Shown here piece after piece: positions 45,962 through 56,092 of a stretch of 64,000 nt of DNA. Both the position numbers and the translations under genes were made by a program. The notes under the pieces were generated by a model. The model saw only the letters and a program-made list of their open reading frames with translations, was not told where the DNA came from and did no database searches. This DNA comes from Methylovulum miyakonense HT12 (GTDB lineage Bacteria > Pseudomonadota > Gammaproteobacteria > Methylococcales > Methylomonadaceae): the NCBI RefSeq assembly GCF_000384075.1, contig NZ_KB913025.1, forward strand, positions 996,119 through 1,060,118, written 5' to 3'. The stretch's first letter is position 1. The number at the start of each line of letters is the position of its first letter.

Positions 45962-46768
45962 CTATTGCTTTTTAATGTGCCCGTTCATTACATTTTCTTG
46001 GCCAATGCCGCTTCCATCCTCCAGGAAATTAACCGCCCCCCAATCAATCGCCGGGGCTTCGGCTTTCCAAGAAACAGCATAACCATTAGGATAACGTAAA
46101 TCCACTACCGCCATTGAATCAACCTGTTGCTGTCCTAACAGGGGCAATGTTTTTAAGAACCGTTGTAATTTTTTTAATTGTTCATCACGCCCTAATAAAA
46201 TCTTTAATCCGCTGGTCACCTTAATGTCCCACGACCAGCGGTTATTGATGGTAAATTCTGCCAATTGTAACGATTCATCGGCCAAAGCCGTTTTAATGCC
46301 TTTCATAATTTCCAGAACGTCCAGCCTCCGTTGTTCCGGTGCGCTAAGGATGATTAAATGCTGATGTGCGGCAATTGTTTTTGGTGTAAAAATAACGCCC
46401 TGTTCGGTAATGAGGCTATCTTTACCCCAACGGGCATAAGGCTTTTTTTCCGTGACTTTAATGTCGATGGTATCCGGCCAGATCCTTTTGACAGCAACAG
46501 TGCCGACCCAAGGCAACGCCGCAACAGCAAGATGTATCGCCTGCATATCCGCTTCTAAAAAACCAACGGTTACCAAGGGCTCCAAAACCGCCTTGATGTC
46601 CTCTTTGGCCAAATTTTGGAATACGCCCTCAGTCCTTACATATTTGACCGGTAATGAAGCTATTTTAACAGGCCATTTCAATCCTGCGCCTTTATTGCCC
46701 AATAACCAGATGCCGATTGCAAGCAATATCAACGCCAACAGTGATAGTTTTACGCCAACTTTGCCCAT
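45962..46768 (-). CDS. ftsQ: Cell division protein FtsQ
   Basis: A 268-residue bitopic membrane protein of the divisome. One membrane helix lies near 7-24 (LSLLALILLAIGIWLLG), followed by the POTRA domain (VKYVRTEGVFQNL onward) and the beta domain ending in VDLRYPNGYAVSWK. I chose ATG 46768, which overlaps the murB-ddl stop (TAATG); the upstream TTG at 46798 lies inside the ligase gene. Confidence 0.93.
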   Translation of the reverse strand: MGKVGVKLSLLALILLAIGIWLLGNKGAGLKWPVKIASLPVKYVRTEGVFQNLAKEDIKAVLEPLVTVGFLEADMQAIHLAVAALPWVGTVAVKRIWPDTIDIKVTEKKPYARWGKDSLITEQGVIFTPKTIAAHQHLIILSAPEQRRLDVLEIMKGIKTALADESLQLAEFTINNRWSWDIKVTSGLKILLGRDEQLKKLQRFLKTLPLLGQQQVDSMAVVDLRYPNGYAVSWKAEAPAIDWGAVNFLEDGSGIGQENVMNGHIKKQ

Positions 46769-48582
46769 TACGCCAGACTGGTTTCCAACACCTGCCAAAC
46801 CAACTCATCAAACGTTAAGCCCGCCTGCTTAGCCGCCATCGGCACTAGGCTATGGTCGGTCATTCCCGGCACGGTGTTGATTTCTATCAACTGGTATTGC
46901 CCCTGGCTGTCAATGAACACATCGACCCTGGCCCATCCTGTAACGCCGACCACCTTGCTTGCCGTCACCGCAATGTCTTGTAGGGCTGTCTCCTGCGCGT
47001 CATCCAAACCACAAGGGCAATGGTATTGCGTGGTGTTGGCGTAGTATTTGGCTTCGTAATCATAAAAACTGTGCGGTGTTTCCAGGCGGATGACGGGCAG
47101 TGCCGCACCATTTAGGATCGCCACCGTATATTCTTTGCCGGCCACCCATTGTTCGGCATAAACGTCGCAATTAAATTCTGACGCAATTTGCAATGCCTTC
47201 ACCAATTCGTCACGGTTATGGGCTTTGCTCATGCCTAGGCTGGAGCCTTCTTGCGCCGGTTTGACGATGACCGGAAAACCTAATTTTTCAATGCAGCCAT
47301 CAATGTCGGCTTCGCTGTCCAATAGCTGCCAGCGGGGGGTCACCAACCCATAACCTTGCCAACACAATTTGGTGCGCAATTTGTCCATGGATAATGCCGA
47401 AGCCATCACGCCACTGCCCGTGTACGGGATTTTCATGACGCCCAAAACACCTTGCAAAACGCCATCTTCGCCGCCACGGCCATGGATGATGTTAAAAACC
47501 CGCTCAACCTGGACACCCGCCAAGGCGTCTATCGGGCTATCCGTGACATCTATGGCGATGGCGTCCACCCCGGCGCGTTTGAGGGCTTCATAAACCGCCG
47601 CGCCGCTTCTTAACGAGACCGCGCGTTCAGCTGCCGAGCCGCCCATCAAAACTGCAACCCGCCCGAATTTTTCAGGATTATCATAACGATGCGCCGGGAT
47701 GACCGTTGCTGTTTTTTCTTCGCCTACCATGCAAACCTCTGTCTTTAAAAGCACACCGTGTATTTCGTTAACTTTGCGTTGGACTATCGCAATCAATTTT
47801 TCTATATCCGCCGCCGAGGCATTATCGGTGTTGACGATAAAATTGGCGTGTTTTTCAGACACCCGCGCCCCGCCTAGCGTAAAGCCTTTTAAACCCGCCT
47901 GCTCGATCAAACGGGCGGCATAATCGCCGACCGGATTGACAAACACCGAACCGCAACTGGGCTGGTTGGTCGGCTGGGTTTTCGCCCGTTGCTCCAGCAA
48001 GGCCTTGATTTTTTGCTGGCTGGCGGCAGTGTCGCCTTCTTCCAGTTTCAACAGGGCCGATAAAAACCATTCCCCATCAAGGCCTTTGACGCTACGGTAA
48101 GCAATCTTAAATTCCGGTGGTTCCCGAAAACTGACTTGTCCTTGGCGGTTGAGCATTTCCACCTGATGCACTATCGGCCAGGTTTCCCCGCCAAACGCAC
48201 CAGCATTCATCTTTAACGCGCCCCCCATCGTCCCTGGGATACCCGCCAGAAATTCCGCACCAAGAAAGCCGCTTTCCGCACAAAAACGGGCAACCAATGC
48301 ACACGGGACTCCTGCCTCGACATACAACAAGCCTTCCGCAGTGAAGCCCATCTCTTTCAAACGGTTTTTAGTATTGATCACCGTCCCGCGGATGCCGCCA
48401 TCGCGGATCAGCAAATTACTGCCCAAGCCCATCCAAAACAGCGGTTCCGTTGCCGGCAGGCTTTTAACGAATGCGACCAAATCCGCTTTGTCATACGGGA
48501 TGTACAAGCGGTCAGCGATCCCGCCAACCCGCCAACTGGTGTATTTGGCCAGCGGCTCATCAATTAACAAACGTCCCTGCAT
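46768..48582 (-). CDS. murB-ddl: MurB-Ddl fusion: UDP-N-acetylmuramate dehydrogenase / D-alanine-D-alanine ligase
   Basis: One 604-residue frame carries both enzymes. Residues 1 to about 288 are MurB: FAD-binding GLGSNLLIRDGG near 52, IPGTMGGALKMNAGAFGG near 114, catalytic GSVFVNP near 211, and the final Glu in KTEVCMVGE near 282. After a linker of about 15 residues, about 305-604 is Ddl: VAVLMGGSAAER, HGRGGEDGVLQG, the ATP-grasp core, and EINTVPGMTDHSLVP near 570. No stop separates the domains. A Met at 285 (ATG 47730) could also start a separate ligase. In relatives the genes are normally adjacent but separate. The product would act before and after MurC. Confidence 0.94.
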   Translation of the reverse strand: MQGRLLIDEPLAKYTSWRVGGIADRLYIPYDKADLVAFVKSLPATEPLFWMGLGSNLLIRDGGIRGTVINTKNRLKEMGFTAEGLLYVEAGVPCALVARFCAESGFLGAEFLAGIPGTMGGALKMNAGAFGGETWPIVHQVEMLNRQGQVSFREPPEFKIAYRSVKGLDGEWFLSALLKLEEGDTAASQQKIKALLEQRAKTQPTNQPSCGSVFVNPVGDYAARLIEQAGLKGFTLGGARVSEKHANFIVNTDNASAADIEKLIAIVQRKVNEIHGVLLKTEVCMVGEEKTATVIPAHRYDNPEKFGRVAVLMGGSAAERAVSLRSGAAVYEALKRAGVDAIAIDVTDSPIDALAGVQVERVFNIIHGRGGEDGVLQGVLGVMKIPYTGSGVMASALSMDKLRTKLCWQGYGLVTPRWQLLDSEADIDGCIEKLGFPVIVKPAQEGSSLGMSKAHNRDELVKALQIASEFNCDVYAEQWVAGKEYTVAILNGAALPVIRLETPHSFYDYEAKYYANTTQYHCPCGLDDAQETALQDIAVTASKVVGVTGWARVDVFIDSQGQYQLIEINTVPGMTDHSLVPMAAKQAGLTFDELVWQVLETSLA

Positions 48583-48585
48583 GGC

Positions 48586-50022
48586 TTAACCTGCCAAAGC
48601 CGCCGCCAATAATTGCGGAAGCTGTGCCGCAATCGCCCCGACATTCCCTGCGCCCATCGTTAAGACAACATCATCAGCCTTAACGATGCCCGCCAAAATG
48701 GATGGCAATTCTTCCCAATTTTCGACAAACACCGGGTCAACTTGGCCACGCACCCTGATCGCACGGCTTAATGCCCGGCCATCCGCGCCTGGAATTGCCG
48801 TTTCCCCTGCGGCATAAACTTCCATCAAAATCAGCACATCCACCGTTGACAGGACTTGCACAAAATCTTCAAACAAATCACGGGTACGGGTATAACGGTG
48901 GGGCTGGAAGACGACAATCGAACGGCGCGAAGGCCAGGCTTGCCGTAAGGCTTCCAAGGTTGCCGCAATTTCACGCGGATGGTGGCCATAATCATCGACC
49001 AAGGTCAGTTTGCCATTACCCAAGGTGATGTCGCCGTTGATCTGGAAACGTCTGCCCACCCCTTTAAAAGCCCCAAGGCTCCTGATGATCGCCTGGTCAT
49101 CAATGTTCAACTTGGTGGCGACCGCAATTGCCGCCAGGGCATTCAACATATTATGCCAACCCGGCATGTTCAAGGTCACGGCCAATTCGGGATGGCCGCC
49201 GCGCCGTAAGACATTGAAGCGGGTGTGCATCCCTTCCTGTTGGATGTCGATGGCGCGCACATCCGCTTCTTCATCGACCCCATAGGTGACCACAGGCTTA
49301 GATATGTCCGGCAGGATTTCCTTAATGCCATCATCGTCCAAACACAACACCGCCAACCCGTAAAAAGGCAGATGGTGCAAAAATTCGATAAATGTCTCTT
49401 TCAGCCGTTGGTAACTGTTTTGGTAAGTCGCCATGTGGTCTTGGTCAATATTGGTGACTATCGAGATCATCGGCTGCAAATACAAAAAGGACGCGTCACT
49501 TTCATCGGCTTCGGCGACCAGATAATGCCCCAACCCCAGTTTGGCATTGCTGCCCGCGCTATTCAAACGGCCACCAATGACAAACGTCGGATCCAAACCG
49601 CCTTCCGCCAAAATGCTCGCGGTCAGGCTGGTCGTTGTGGTTTTGCCATGGGTTCCGGCAACGGCAATGCCAAAGCGGAAACGCATCAGCTCGGCCAACA
49701 TTTCGGCGCGCGGGATGACCGGGATCCGGTTCAGATAGGCTTCATCGACTTCGGGGTTGCTGCGGTCTATCGCGCTGGACACCACCACCACATCGGTATT
49801 GAGGATATTCTCACGGCTATGGCCAATCAGGATGTTGGCCCCTAAGCCTGCCAAGCGTTGGGTCACGGCACTTTCTTTAATGTCCGAACCGGACACTTGA
49901 TAGCCTAGGTTGAACAAAACCTCGGCGATGCCGCTCATGCCCGTGCCGCCGATGCCAACAAAATGGATACGCTCGATGTTACCGAGCGATTGCACCATGG
50001 CGCGGATATGTGGGAAGCTCAT
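48586..50022 (-). CDS. murC: UDP-N-acetylmuramate-L-alanine ligase
   Basis: A 478-residue Mur ligase that adds L-Ala to UDP-MurNAc in the cytoplasm. Visible are the N-terminal [12 protein letters not shown], the ATP loop [12 protein letters not shown] near 118-129, the central [10 protein letters not shown], and the C-terminal [11 protein letters not shown]. The ATG at 50022 overlaps the murG stop (ATGA), which decides the start over a longer frame from 50043. murB-ddl follows 3 bp after the stop. Confidence 0.96.
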   Translation of the reverse strand: MSFPHIRAMVQSLGNIERIHFVGIGGTGMSGIAEVLFNLGYQVSGSDIKESAVTQRLAGLGANILIGHSRENILNTDVVVVSSAIDRSNPEVDEAYLNRIPVIPRAEMLAELMRFRFGIAVAGTHGKTTTTSLTASILAEGGLDPTFVIGGRLNSAGSNAKLGLGHYLVAEADESDASFLYLQPMISIVTNIDQDHMATYQNSYQRLKETFIEFLHHLPFYGLAVLCLDDDGIKEILPDISKPVVTYGVDEEADVRAIDIQQEGMHTRFNVLRRGGHPELAVTLNMPGWHNMLNALAAIAVATKLNIDDQAIIRSLGAFKGVGRRFQINGDITLGNGKLTLVDDYGHHPREIAATLEALRQAWPSRRSIVVFQPHRYTRTRDLFEDFVQVLSTVDVLILMEVYAAGETAIPGADGRALSRAIRVRGQVDPVFVENWEELPSILAGIVKADDVVLTMGAGNVGAIAAQLPQLLAAALAG

Positions 50023-51068
50023 ACGCCCGCCTCCGCCATACACGCTTTCGCCACCACTTCAGTGGCGTCCAAGCGGGCGCATTGTTGCGCGGCATAACCC
50101 ATCGCCTGTAGCTGTTGGCTGGCTTGGGTGATTTTTTCCGCCAAATGCCGGGCGGTCAGTTCTTTCTGCATTAACAATAATCCTGCTTGGGCTTCGGTCA
50201 AATAACGGGCATTGGCGGTCTGATGGTCGTCAATCGCACTGGGCAAGGGCACAAAAATGGCCGGAACCCCCATTGCCGACACTTCGCTCACGGTCATGGC
50301 CCCCGCGCGGCAAATCACCATGTCCGCCCATTGGTAAGCGGCGACCATATCGTCAATAAAGGGGCTGACCTCCGCTTCAATCCCTAAGGCCCGATAATGT
50401 TCCGTCACTTGCCCGCACATCACCGCGCCAGTCTGATGCTTAATTTTTATCCCTGGCAACAAGGCAATCGCTTCCGGGACAATTTCATTTAAAATTTGCG
50501 CCCCCAAACTGCCACCGACCACTAAAATATTGATATGGTCGGCGCTTGGATGTTTTTCTGCCGGGACTTGCATAAACTGCTTCCTTAACGGGTTGCCCGT
50601 GCATTGCGCCCGGACTTTTTTATGGAAACTGCCAGGAAACGCTTCCAGCACCCGGCTTGCCAATTTCGCCAACAAGCGGTTGGTTGTGCCCGGAACCCGG
50701 TTTTGTTCATGGATGACCAAGGGGATGCCTAATAACCTCGCCATCAACCCGCCCGGCCCCGCAACAAACCCGCCCATCCCTAAAACCACATCAGGGCTGC
50801 GTTCACGGAGGATGTGTGCGGCTTGCCAACAGGCCTTTAATAACTTGGCCAGGGCTGTGGCCTTTGACAACAAGCCTTTGCCCCTCACGCCCGCCACCGA
50901 CAACCAGTCTATGGCGATGCCATGTTCCGGAACCACACGGCTTTCCAGCCCCTTTTGCGTACCCAACCAGCTGACTTGCCAGCCCTTTTCAATTAATGAC
51001 TCGGCGACCGCCAAGGCCGGGAACACATGGCCTCCTGTCCCGCCCGCCATGATCACAATCCGCTTCAT
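50019..51068 (-). CDS. murG: UDP-GlcNAc:lipid I GlcNAc transferase MurG
   Basis: A 349-residue peripheral membrane GT28 enzyme that makes lipid II. N-terminal [10 protein letters not shown] (about 9-18) is the lipid I-binding loop, [12 protein letters not shown] near 185 is the second glycine loop, and [10 protein letters not shown] near 255 with the following [11 protein letters not shown] binds UDP-GlcNAc. Start ATG 51068 overlaps the ftsW stop by 4 bp. Confidence 0.97.
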   Translation of the reverse strand: MKRIVIMAGGTGGHVFPALAVAESLIEKGWQVSWLGTQKGLESRVVPEHGIAIDWLSVAGVRGKGLLSKATALAKLLKACWQAAHILRERSPDVVLGMGGFVAGPGGLMARLLGIPLVIHEQNRVPGTTNRLLAKLASRVLEAFPGSFHKKVRAQCTGNPLRKQFMQVPAEKHPSADHINILVVGGSLGAQILNEIVPEAIALLPGIKIKHQTGAVMCGQVTEHYRALGIEAEVSPFIDDMVAAYQWADMVICRAGAMTVSEVSAMGVPAIFVPLPSAIDDHQTANARYLTEAQAGLLLMQKELTARHLAEKITQASQQLQAMGYAAQQCARLDATEVVAKACMAEAGV

Positions 51069-52258
51069 GCGACTTTGGCCTTCGCTTTGAAACGGGGTTC
51101 AGGCAAGGTGCTGGCGTTGATTTCGGTCACCTCGGTGTGCACCCTAAATAGCAAGGCCACAGCGCAACACATGATCATCATACTGCCGCCACCGTAACTC
51201 ATGAGCGGCAAGGTCAAACCTTTGGTGGGGAGCAAGCCCATATTGACCCCCATATTGACGAAGGCCTGAAAACCAAACCAAATGCCTAGGCCATACGCGA
51301 CAAAAGCCGAAAATTGCTCCCCCGCCTTTTCCGCCGCCACGGCAATCGTAAACGCCCTACAAACCAACAACGCGAACAGGCTAATCACCGCCAAAACGCC
51401 CAACAACCCCAATTCTTCGGCGATCACCGAAAACAGGAAGTCGGTGTGGGCTTCCGGCAGATAAAACAGTTTCTGGAGGCCGCCACCTAAACCCACGCCC
51501 CACAATTCGCCGCGCCCAAAAGCAACCAAGGCCTGGATCAGTTGGAATCCGGTATCACGCGGGTCAGCCCAAGGATTCATGAAACTGGTCACCCGCTTCA
51601 TGCGGTAAGGCTCAAGGTATACCAACAACCCTGCCAACACGGCGACCACAGCAAGCAGCAATGCGAATTGCCGCATTCTGGCACCGGCCAAAAACATCAT
51701 GCCCATGGCAATGATTAAAATGACGACAGCCGAGCCAAAATCCGGCTCCAACAACAATAAGACGCTAGCCACAGAAAACAGCAATAACGGCTTGAGCAAA
51801 CCAAAAGCCGATTCGCGTATGGATTGCTGATGCAGATTGACATACCGCGCCATGTAAACAACGGCGGCAAATTTGACCAACTCGGACACCTGGATCCTGA
51901 TACCGCCCAACGACAGCCAACGGGTACTTCCGTTGACATTGACACCGAAAAACAACACCACGACCAGCAACAACAGCCCGGCTATAAACAGCCATGGGGC
52001 AATTTTTTGCCAGTTCCGCATCGGTATCATGGCAATATACCTTGCCATGACGAGACCCAGGGCAATATGGACAAGCTGCTTGATGGGGTAGCCCCACACA
52101 TTTAAAGCGCTTGCCGCCACCGAGGCTTTGCTGTCCAAATGCAACGAGGAAGAGGTCACCATGACATAACCGATCAGCAGCAAACACACGCACACAGTGA
52201 CGAGCATGGAATCAAAATGAAAGGCTCCGGCCGCTAAGGCCCTGTTTCTTCTGTTCAT
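51065..52258 (-). CDS. ftsW: Peptidoglycan polymerase FtsW
   Basis: A 397-residue SEDS-family membrane enzyme that polymerises septal glycan with FtsI. About ten hydrophobic helices are visible, and the SEDS signatures are present: LLEPDFGSAV near 170, LPEAHTDFLFSVIAEELG near 260, and LPLMSYGGGSM near 340. It overlaps murD upstream and murG downstream by 4 bp each. Length is normal. Confidence 0.96.
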   Translation of the reverse strand: MNRRNRALAAGAFHFDSMLVTVCVCLLLIGYVMVTSSSLHLDSKASVAASALNVWGYPIKQLVHIALGLVMARYIAMIPMRNWQKIAPWLFIAGLLLLVVVLFFGVNVNGSTRWLSLGGIRIQVSELVKFAAVVYMARYVNLHQQSIRESAFGLLKPLLLFSVASVLLLLEPDFGSAVVILIIAMGMMFLAGARMRQFALLLAVVAVLAGLLVYLEPYRMKRVTSFMNPWADPRDTGFQLIQALVAFGRGELWGVGLGGGLQKLFYLPEAHTDFLFSVIAEELGLLGVLAVISLFALLVCRAFTIAVAAEKAGEQFSAFVAYGLGIWFGFQAFVNMGVNMGLLPTKGLTLPLMSYGGGSMMIMCCAVALLFRVHTEVTEINASTLPEPRFKAKAKVA

Positions 52259-53634
52259 GTGGATAACCCCAAGACGGCTTTAGTAAATTTATTGCCCCTG
52301 TCTTGATAATTTTTAAATTGATCAAGACTAGCGCATGCCGGCGACAATAAGACACTGTCGCCACTGGTAGCCAAACCGGCAGCAATTTGCACGGCTTGCG
52401 TCATGTTTTCTGCCGAATACACGGGCACCGACGTGCCTTGTAAGGCTTTTTCTATCAACGGCGCGTCCTTGCCCATCAACACCACGCTTTTGGCTTTTTC
52501 CATGATCGCCGGGACCAGTTCGTTCATATCCGCACCTTTGGCTTGCCCGCCAGCAATGAGGATGACTTTGCGGACATAACCTTGCAAGGCGGCGACACAG
52601 GCCCCGATATTGGTGGCCTTGGAATCATTAATCCAGGTCACGCCGCGTATTTCGGCAACCCGCTGCATCCGATGTTCCAAGCCCTTAAATTTCCGTAATG
52701 CCGCGCACATCGCGGCTTTATCCAATCCCACCGATACGCCCAACGCTAAGGCGGCCAACGCATTGGCGGCATTGTGGCGGCCTTCAAGCGGCAAATCGGC
52801 AAGCGGCATCAAGCGCTCATCCTTGTGCATCAGGTACTCAACGCCATCGGCCTCGGCCAGATAAAAATCAGCTTTGGCATTGATGGAAAAAGTGTAGCTA
52901 ACCCGGCCTTTATCCTGCATGGCCTTGACCATCGGGTCATCAATATTGATCACCATCGCGCCATTGCCCCTAAAGATGCGCTGCTTTTCCTGGGCGTATT
53001 CGGCGATGTCGGCATGGCGGTCAAGATGGTCGGCACTGATGTTCAGCACCGTTCCCGCCGCCGCATTCAATTGGGATGTCCTTTCCAATTGGAAGCTCGA
53101 TAATTCCAAGACATACAGATCCGCAGGGCCGGCCAATAAATCCAATGCCGGAACCCCCAAATTGCCACCCATGGCAACCTGTTTACCGGCTGCTTTTGCC
53201 ATCTCGCCAACCATCGTGGTCACGGTGCTTTTACCATTGGAGCCGGTAATGGCGACTATCGGCGCGGTCACCGAACAGGCGAACAAATCAATGTCACTGA
53301 CGATTTTTGAGCCATTGGCGATCGCTTTCATGATCGCCTTTTCGTTCAACGACAAACCGGGGCTAACCACCAGATGGGTGGCCACCTTAAAGGCGGCATC
53401 GTCAAAGCCACCCGTAAAGACCGGGGTATCAGGCATCTGCTCAATAAATTCATCTATCAATGGCGGCTTGTCGCGGCTATCAATAATGGCGAACTGGTAA
53501 TTCAATTTCTGTAAATAACGCGCCACCGACATGCCGGTGTGGCCAAGCCCTACCACTAAGACTTTGGAGCTTTGCGGATCCAGCGCAAAATGCTTGGTTA
53601 ATAAGCCGGTAATTGTTTGAGTCTGCATTGTCAT
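52255..53634 (-). CDS. murD: UDP-N-acetylmuramoylalanine-D-glutamate ligase
   Basis: A 459-residue cytoplasmic Mur ligase. N-terminal Rossmann start [15 protein letters not shown] near 26-40, ATP loop [13 protein letters not shown] near 129-141, the central SADHLDRH, and the C-terminal [21 protein letters not shown] (partly quoted motif region near 435). It overlaps mraY upstream and ftsW downstream by 4 bp each. Confidence 0.96.
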   Translation of the reverse strand: MTMQTQTITGLLTKHFALDPQSSKVLVVGLGHTGMSVARYLQKLNYQFAIIDSRDKPPLIDEFIEQMPDTPVFTGGFDDAAFKVATHLVVSPGLSLNEKAIMKAIANGSKIVSDIDLFACSVTAPIVAITGSNGKSTVTTMVGEMAKAAGKQVAMGGNLGVPALDLLAGPADLYVLELSSFQLERTSQLNAAAGTVLNISADHLDRHADIAEYAQEKQRIFRGNGAMVINIDDPMVKAMQDKGRVSYTFSINAKADFYLAEADGVEYLMHKDERLMPLADLPLEGRHNAANALAALALGVSVGLDKAAMCAALRKFKGLEHRMQRVAEIRGVTWINDSKATNIGACVAALQGYVRKVILIAGGQAKGADMNELVPAIMEKAKSVVLMGKDAPLIEKALQGTSVPVYSAENMTQAVQIAAGLATSGDSVLLSPACASLDQFKNYQDRGNKFTKAVLGLST

Positions 53635-54713
53635 CTCAATTTTAATGTCGCCAAACCGATCAGGACCAGGATTACGGTGATGATCCAGAACCGCACGATA
53701 ACCCGTGGTTCCGGCCAGCCTTTCAGTTCAAAATGATGGTGTATCGGCGCCATCCTGAACACCCGTTTTCCGGTCATTTTGAAAGACGCGACCTGGATGA
53801 TGACCGACAGCGTTTCCATAACAAAAACACCGCCCATAATGACCAACACGATTTCTTGCCTGACCAGCACCGCCAGCACCCCCAATGCACCACCTAACGC
53901 CAAGGCACCGACATCCCCCATGAACACCATGGCGGGATAGGTGTTAAACCATAAAAAGCCTAAACCTGCACCGACAATGGCGGCGCAGAAAACGATCAGC
54001 TCGCCGGAATTGGGCAAGTACGGGATCGCCAGATATTGCGCAAACGTCGCATGGCCTGACAAATAGGCAAACGCGCCCAATCCCGTCGCCACCATCACTG
54101 TCGGCATAATCGCCAAGCCATCCAAGCCATCGGTCAAGTTGACCGCGTTGCTGGTCCCCACAATCACAAAATAGGTGAGGATGACGTACATGGGCCCCAT
54201 GTCCAACATCACGTCTTTAAAAAACGGGATGATAAATTGCGTTTCGGCGGGGACTACGGCGGTTTTATATAAAAAAACGGCGGCGGTCAGGCCTATGACG
54301 GATTGCGCCAAATATTTGGCTTTTGCCGACAAGCCATCGCTGTTACGTTTGACCACCTTGCGGTAATCATCAATAAAGCCAATCACGCCGTAACCCAACG
54401 TCACCAGCAAGATGACCCAGATATAACGGTTGCTCAAATCCGCCCATAATAGGGTGCTGATGGCGATGGCGACCAAAATCAAGGTGCCGCCCATCGTTGG
54501 TGTACCCGCTTTTTCGTAATGCGATTGCGGCCCCAATTCACGGATGCTTTGGCCAATTTTATTGCCACGCAAACGCTCGATCATCCAAGGGCCAATCATG
54601 AGAGAGATCATCAATGAGGTCAGCACGCCCAAAATGGCGCGGAAAGTCAGGTAATGGAACACCCGAAACCCGCCGTCAACGCTCATCAAATAATCCGCCA
54701 GATAAAGTAACAT
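53631..54713 (-). CDS. mraY: Phospho-N-acetylmuramoyl-pentapeptide transferase
   Basis: A 360-residue membrane enzyme that makes lipid I on the inner leaflet. About ten helices; conserved aspartates in GFIDDYRKV near 114, [11 protein letters not shown] near 192, and [15 protein letters not shown] near 264, plus [15 protein letters not shown] near 322, mark the active site. The length equals E. coli MraY. The stop overlaps the murD ATG (ATGA). Confidence 0.97.
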   Translation of the reverse strand: MLLYLADYLMSVDGGFRVFHYLTFRAILGVLTSLMISLMIGPWMIERLRGNKIGQSIRELGPQSHYEKAGTPTMGGTLILVAIAISTLLWADLSNRYIWVILLVTLGYGVIGFIDDYRKVVKRNSDGLSAKAKYLAQSVIGLTAAVFLYKTAVVPAETQFIIPFFKDVMLDMGPMYVILTYFVIVGTSNAVNLTDGLDGLAIMPTVMVATGLGAFAYLSGHATFAQYLAIPYLPNSGELIVFCAAIVGAGLGFLWFNTYPAMVFMGDVGALALGGALGVLAVLVRQEIVLVIMGGVFVMETLSVIIQVASFKMTGKRVFRMAPIHHHFELKGWPEPRVIVRFWIITVILVLIGLATLKLR

Positions 54714-54727
54714 AGCTGTTTCCTAGC

Positions 54728-56089
54728 CTAATTTCCGAACTGCCCGACTAAAGCGGCAACGACATATTCCATGTGCTGCGCCCGCGAGCCCTTAATCAAA
54801 ATGGTTTCACCGCCTTGCAGTTCCTGCCGCAAGGCGGTGATCAAATCGGCTTGGGAGGGGAAAAAATCCGCCCCCGCGCCAAATTGCTCAACGGCAAAAC
54901 GGGCGTGGTCGCCAGTCGCCAATAAACGCACCACACCACTGGCTTTAATCATATTGCCGACATCGGCATGTATGGCCACGCTTTCCGGGCCTAGCTCACC
55001 GAACGCGCCTAACACTAGCCAGGGTTCGCCGCCACACTCCCGCAACACGTCTAAGCCGGCTTTCAGCGATGCGGCATTGGCGTTGTAAGTGTCATTAATG
55101 ATCCGGCTGCCCACCGAGCCGACCAATGGTTGCAAACGGCCTTTTACAGGCTGGACAATCGCCAAGCCCTGGACAATTTGCGCCAGGCTTAAGCCTAACG
55201 CCAAACCCGCCGCCGTCGCCGCCAAGGCGTTCATGACATTATGCCGGCCCGCCAAGTTGATGGCGGCTTCAATTTGCCCTTGTGGCGTGGCCAATTGGAA
55301 AACGGTGCGGAAGGCTTGGGCTGAGAATTCGGACTTAATGCCTTTGGCGGTCACATCGGCATTTTCATGGAAACCGAAGGACAATACCTTCTTGTTGCCG
55401 GCGAGGCCTAGCCAATAATCGAAATAACGGTCATCACGGTTGAGGACGGCGATCCCTTCCGGTTTTAGGGTTTCGATAATCTCGCCTTTACTCCGTGCCA
55501 CCCCGTCCAAGCTGCCAAAACCTTCGATATGCGCAGCCCCGGCGTTATTCAAGATAACGGCGTCAGACTGGGCATAGCGGCTGGTATAAGCAATTTCTTG
55601 CGGATGGTTAGCCCCCATTTCAATCACTGCATAACGGTGCGTTTCATTAATCTGCAACAAGGTCAGCGGGACGCCGATATCATTGTTCAAATTGCCTTGG
55701 GTAAACAGCGTTTCGCCCGCGACACCCAAGATGGCGGCGGTCATTTCCTTAACCGTGGTCTTACCGTTGCTGCCGGTAATGCCAACCACTTGGACAGGAG
55801 ACTTACGCCGCCAAGCCCCCGCCAGTTCCGCCAACGCCAAACGGCTATCGCTGACAACGATATGCGGCAAACTAGTCTGGGTTCCGGCATGGACGATTGC
55901 GGCCACCGCCCCGGCTTGCTCGGCGGCCAGCATAAACTCATTGCCATCAAAACGGTCGCCTTTGATCGCGACATAAAGCTGCCCGGTTTTTAGTGTGCGG
56001 GTGTCTATGCCCACCGAGGTGATGGCCACATCATCCCCGATGTGCCGGCCCTTCACGGCCATGGCGATTTCACTGAGCATCATGGGCAT
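54728..56089 (-). CDS. murF: UDP-MurNAc-tripeptide D-alanyl-D-alanine ligase
   Basis: A 453-residue Mur ligase that adds the D-Ala-D-Ala made by the Ddl domain encoded in the same cluster. ATP loop VVGITGSNGKTTVKEM near 102-117, the EMGANHPQEI motif near 155, NNAGAAHIEGFGS near 184, and the late NDTYNANAAS near 334. Start and length are normal. Only 3 bp from murE. Confidence 0.96.
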   Translation of the reverse strand: MPMMLSEIAMAVKGRHIGDDVAITSVGIDTRTLKTGQLYVAIKGDRFDGNEFMLAAEQAGAVAAIVHAGTQTSLPHIVVSDSRLALAELAGAWRRKSPVQVVGITGSNGKTTVKEMTAAILGVAGETLFTQGNLNNDIGVPLTLLQINETHRYAVIEMGANHPQEIAYTSRYAQSDAVILNNAGAAHIEGFGSLDGVARSKGEIIETLKPEGIAVLNRDDRYFDYWLGLAGNKKVLSFGFHENADVTAKGIKSEFSAQAFRTVFQLATPQGQIEAAINLAGRHNVMNALAATAAGLALGLSLAQIVQGLAIVQPVKGRLQPLVGSVGSRIINDTYNANAASLKAGLDVLRECGGEPWLVLGAFGELGPESVAIHADVGNMIKASGVVRLLATGDHARFAVEQFGAGADFFPSQADLITALRQELQGGETILIKGSRAQHMEYVVAALVGQFGN

Positions 56090-56092
56090 GGT

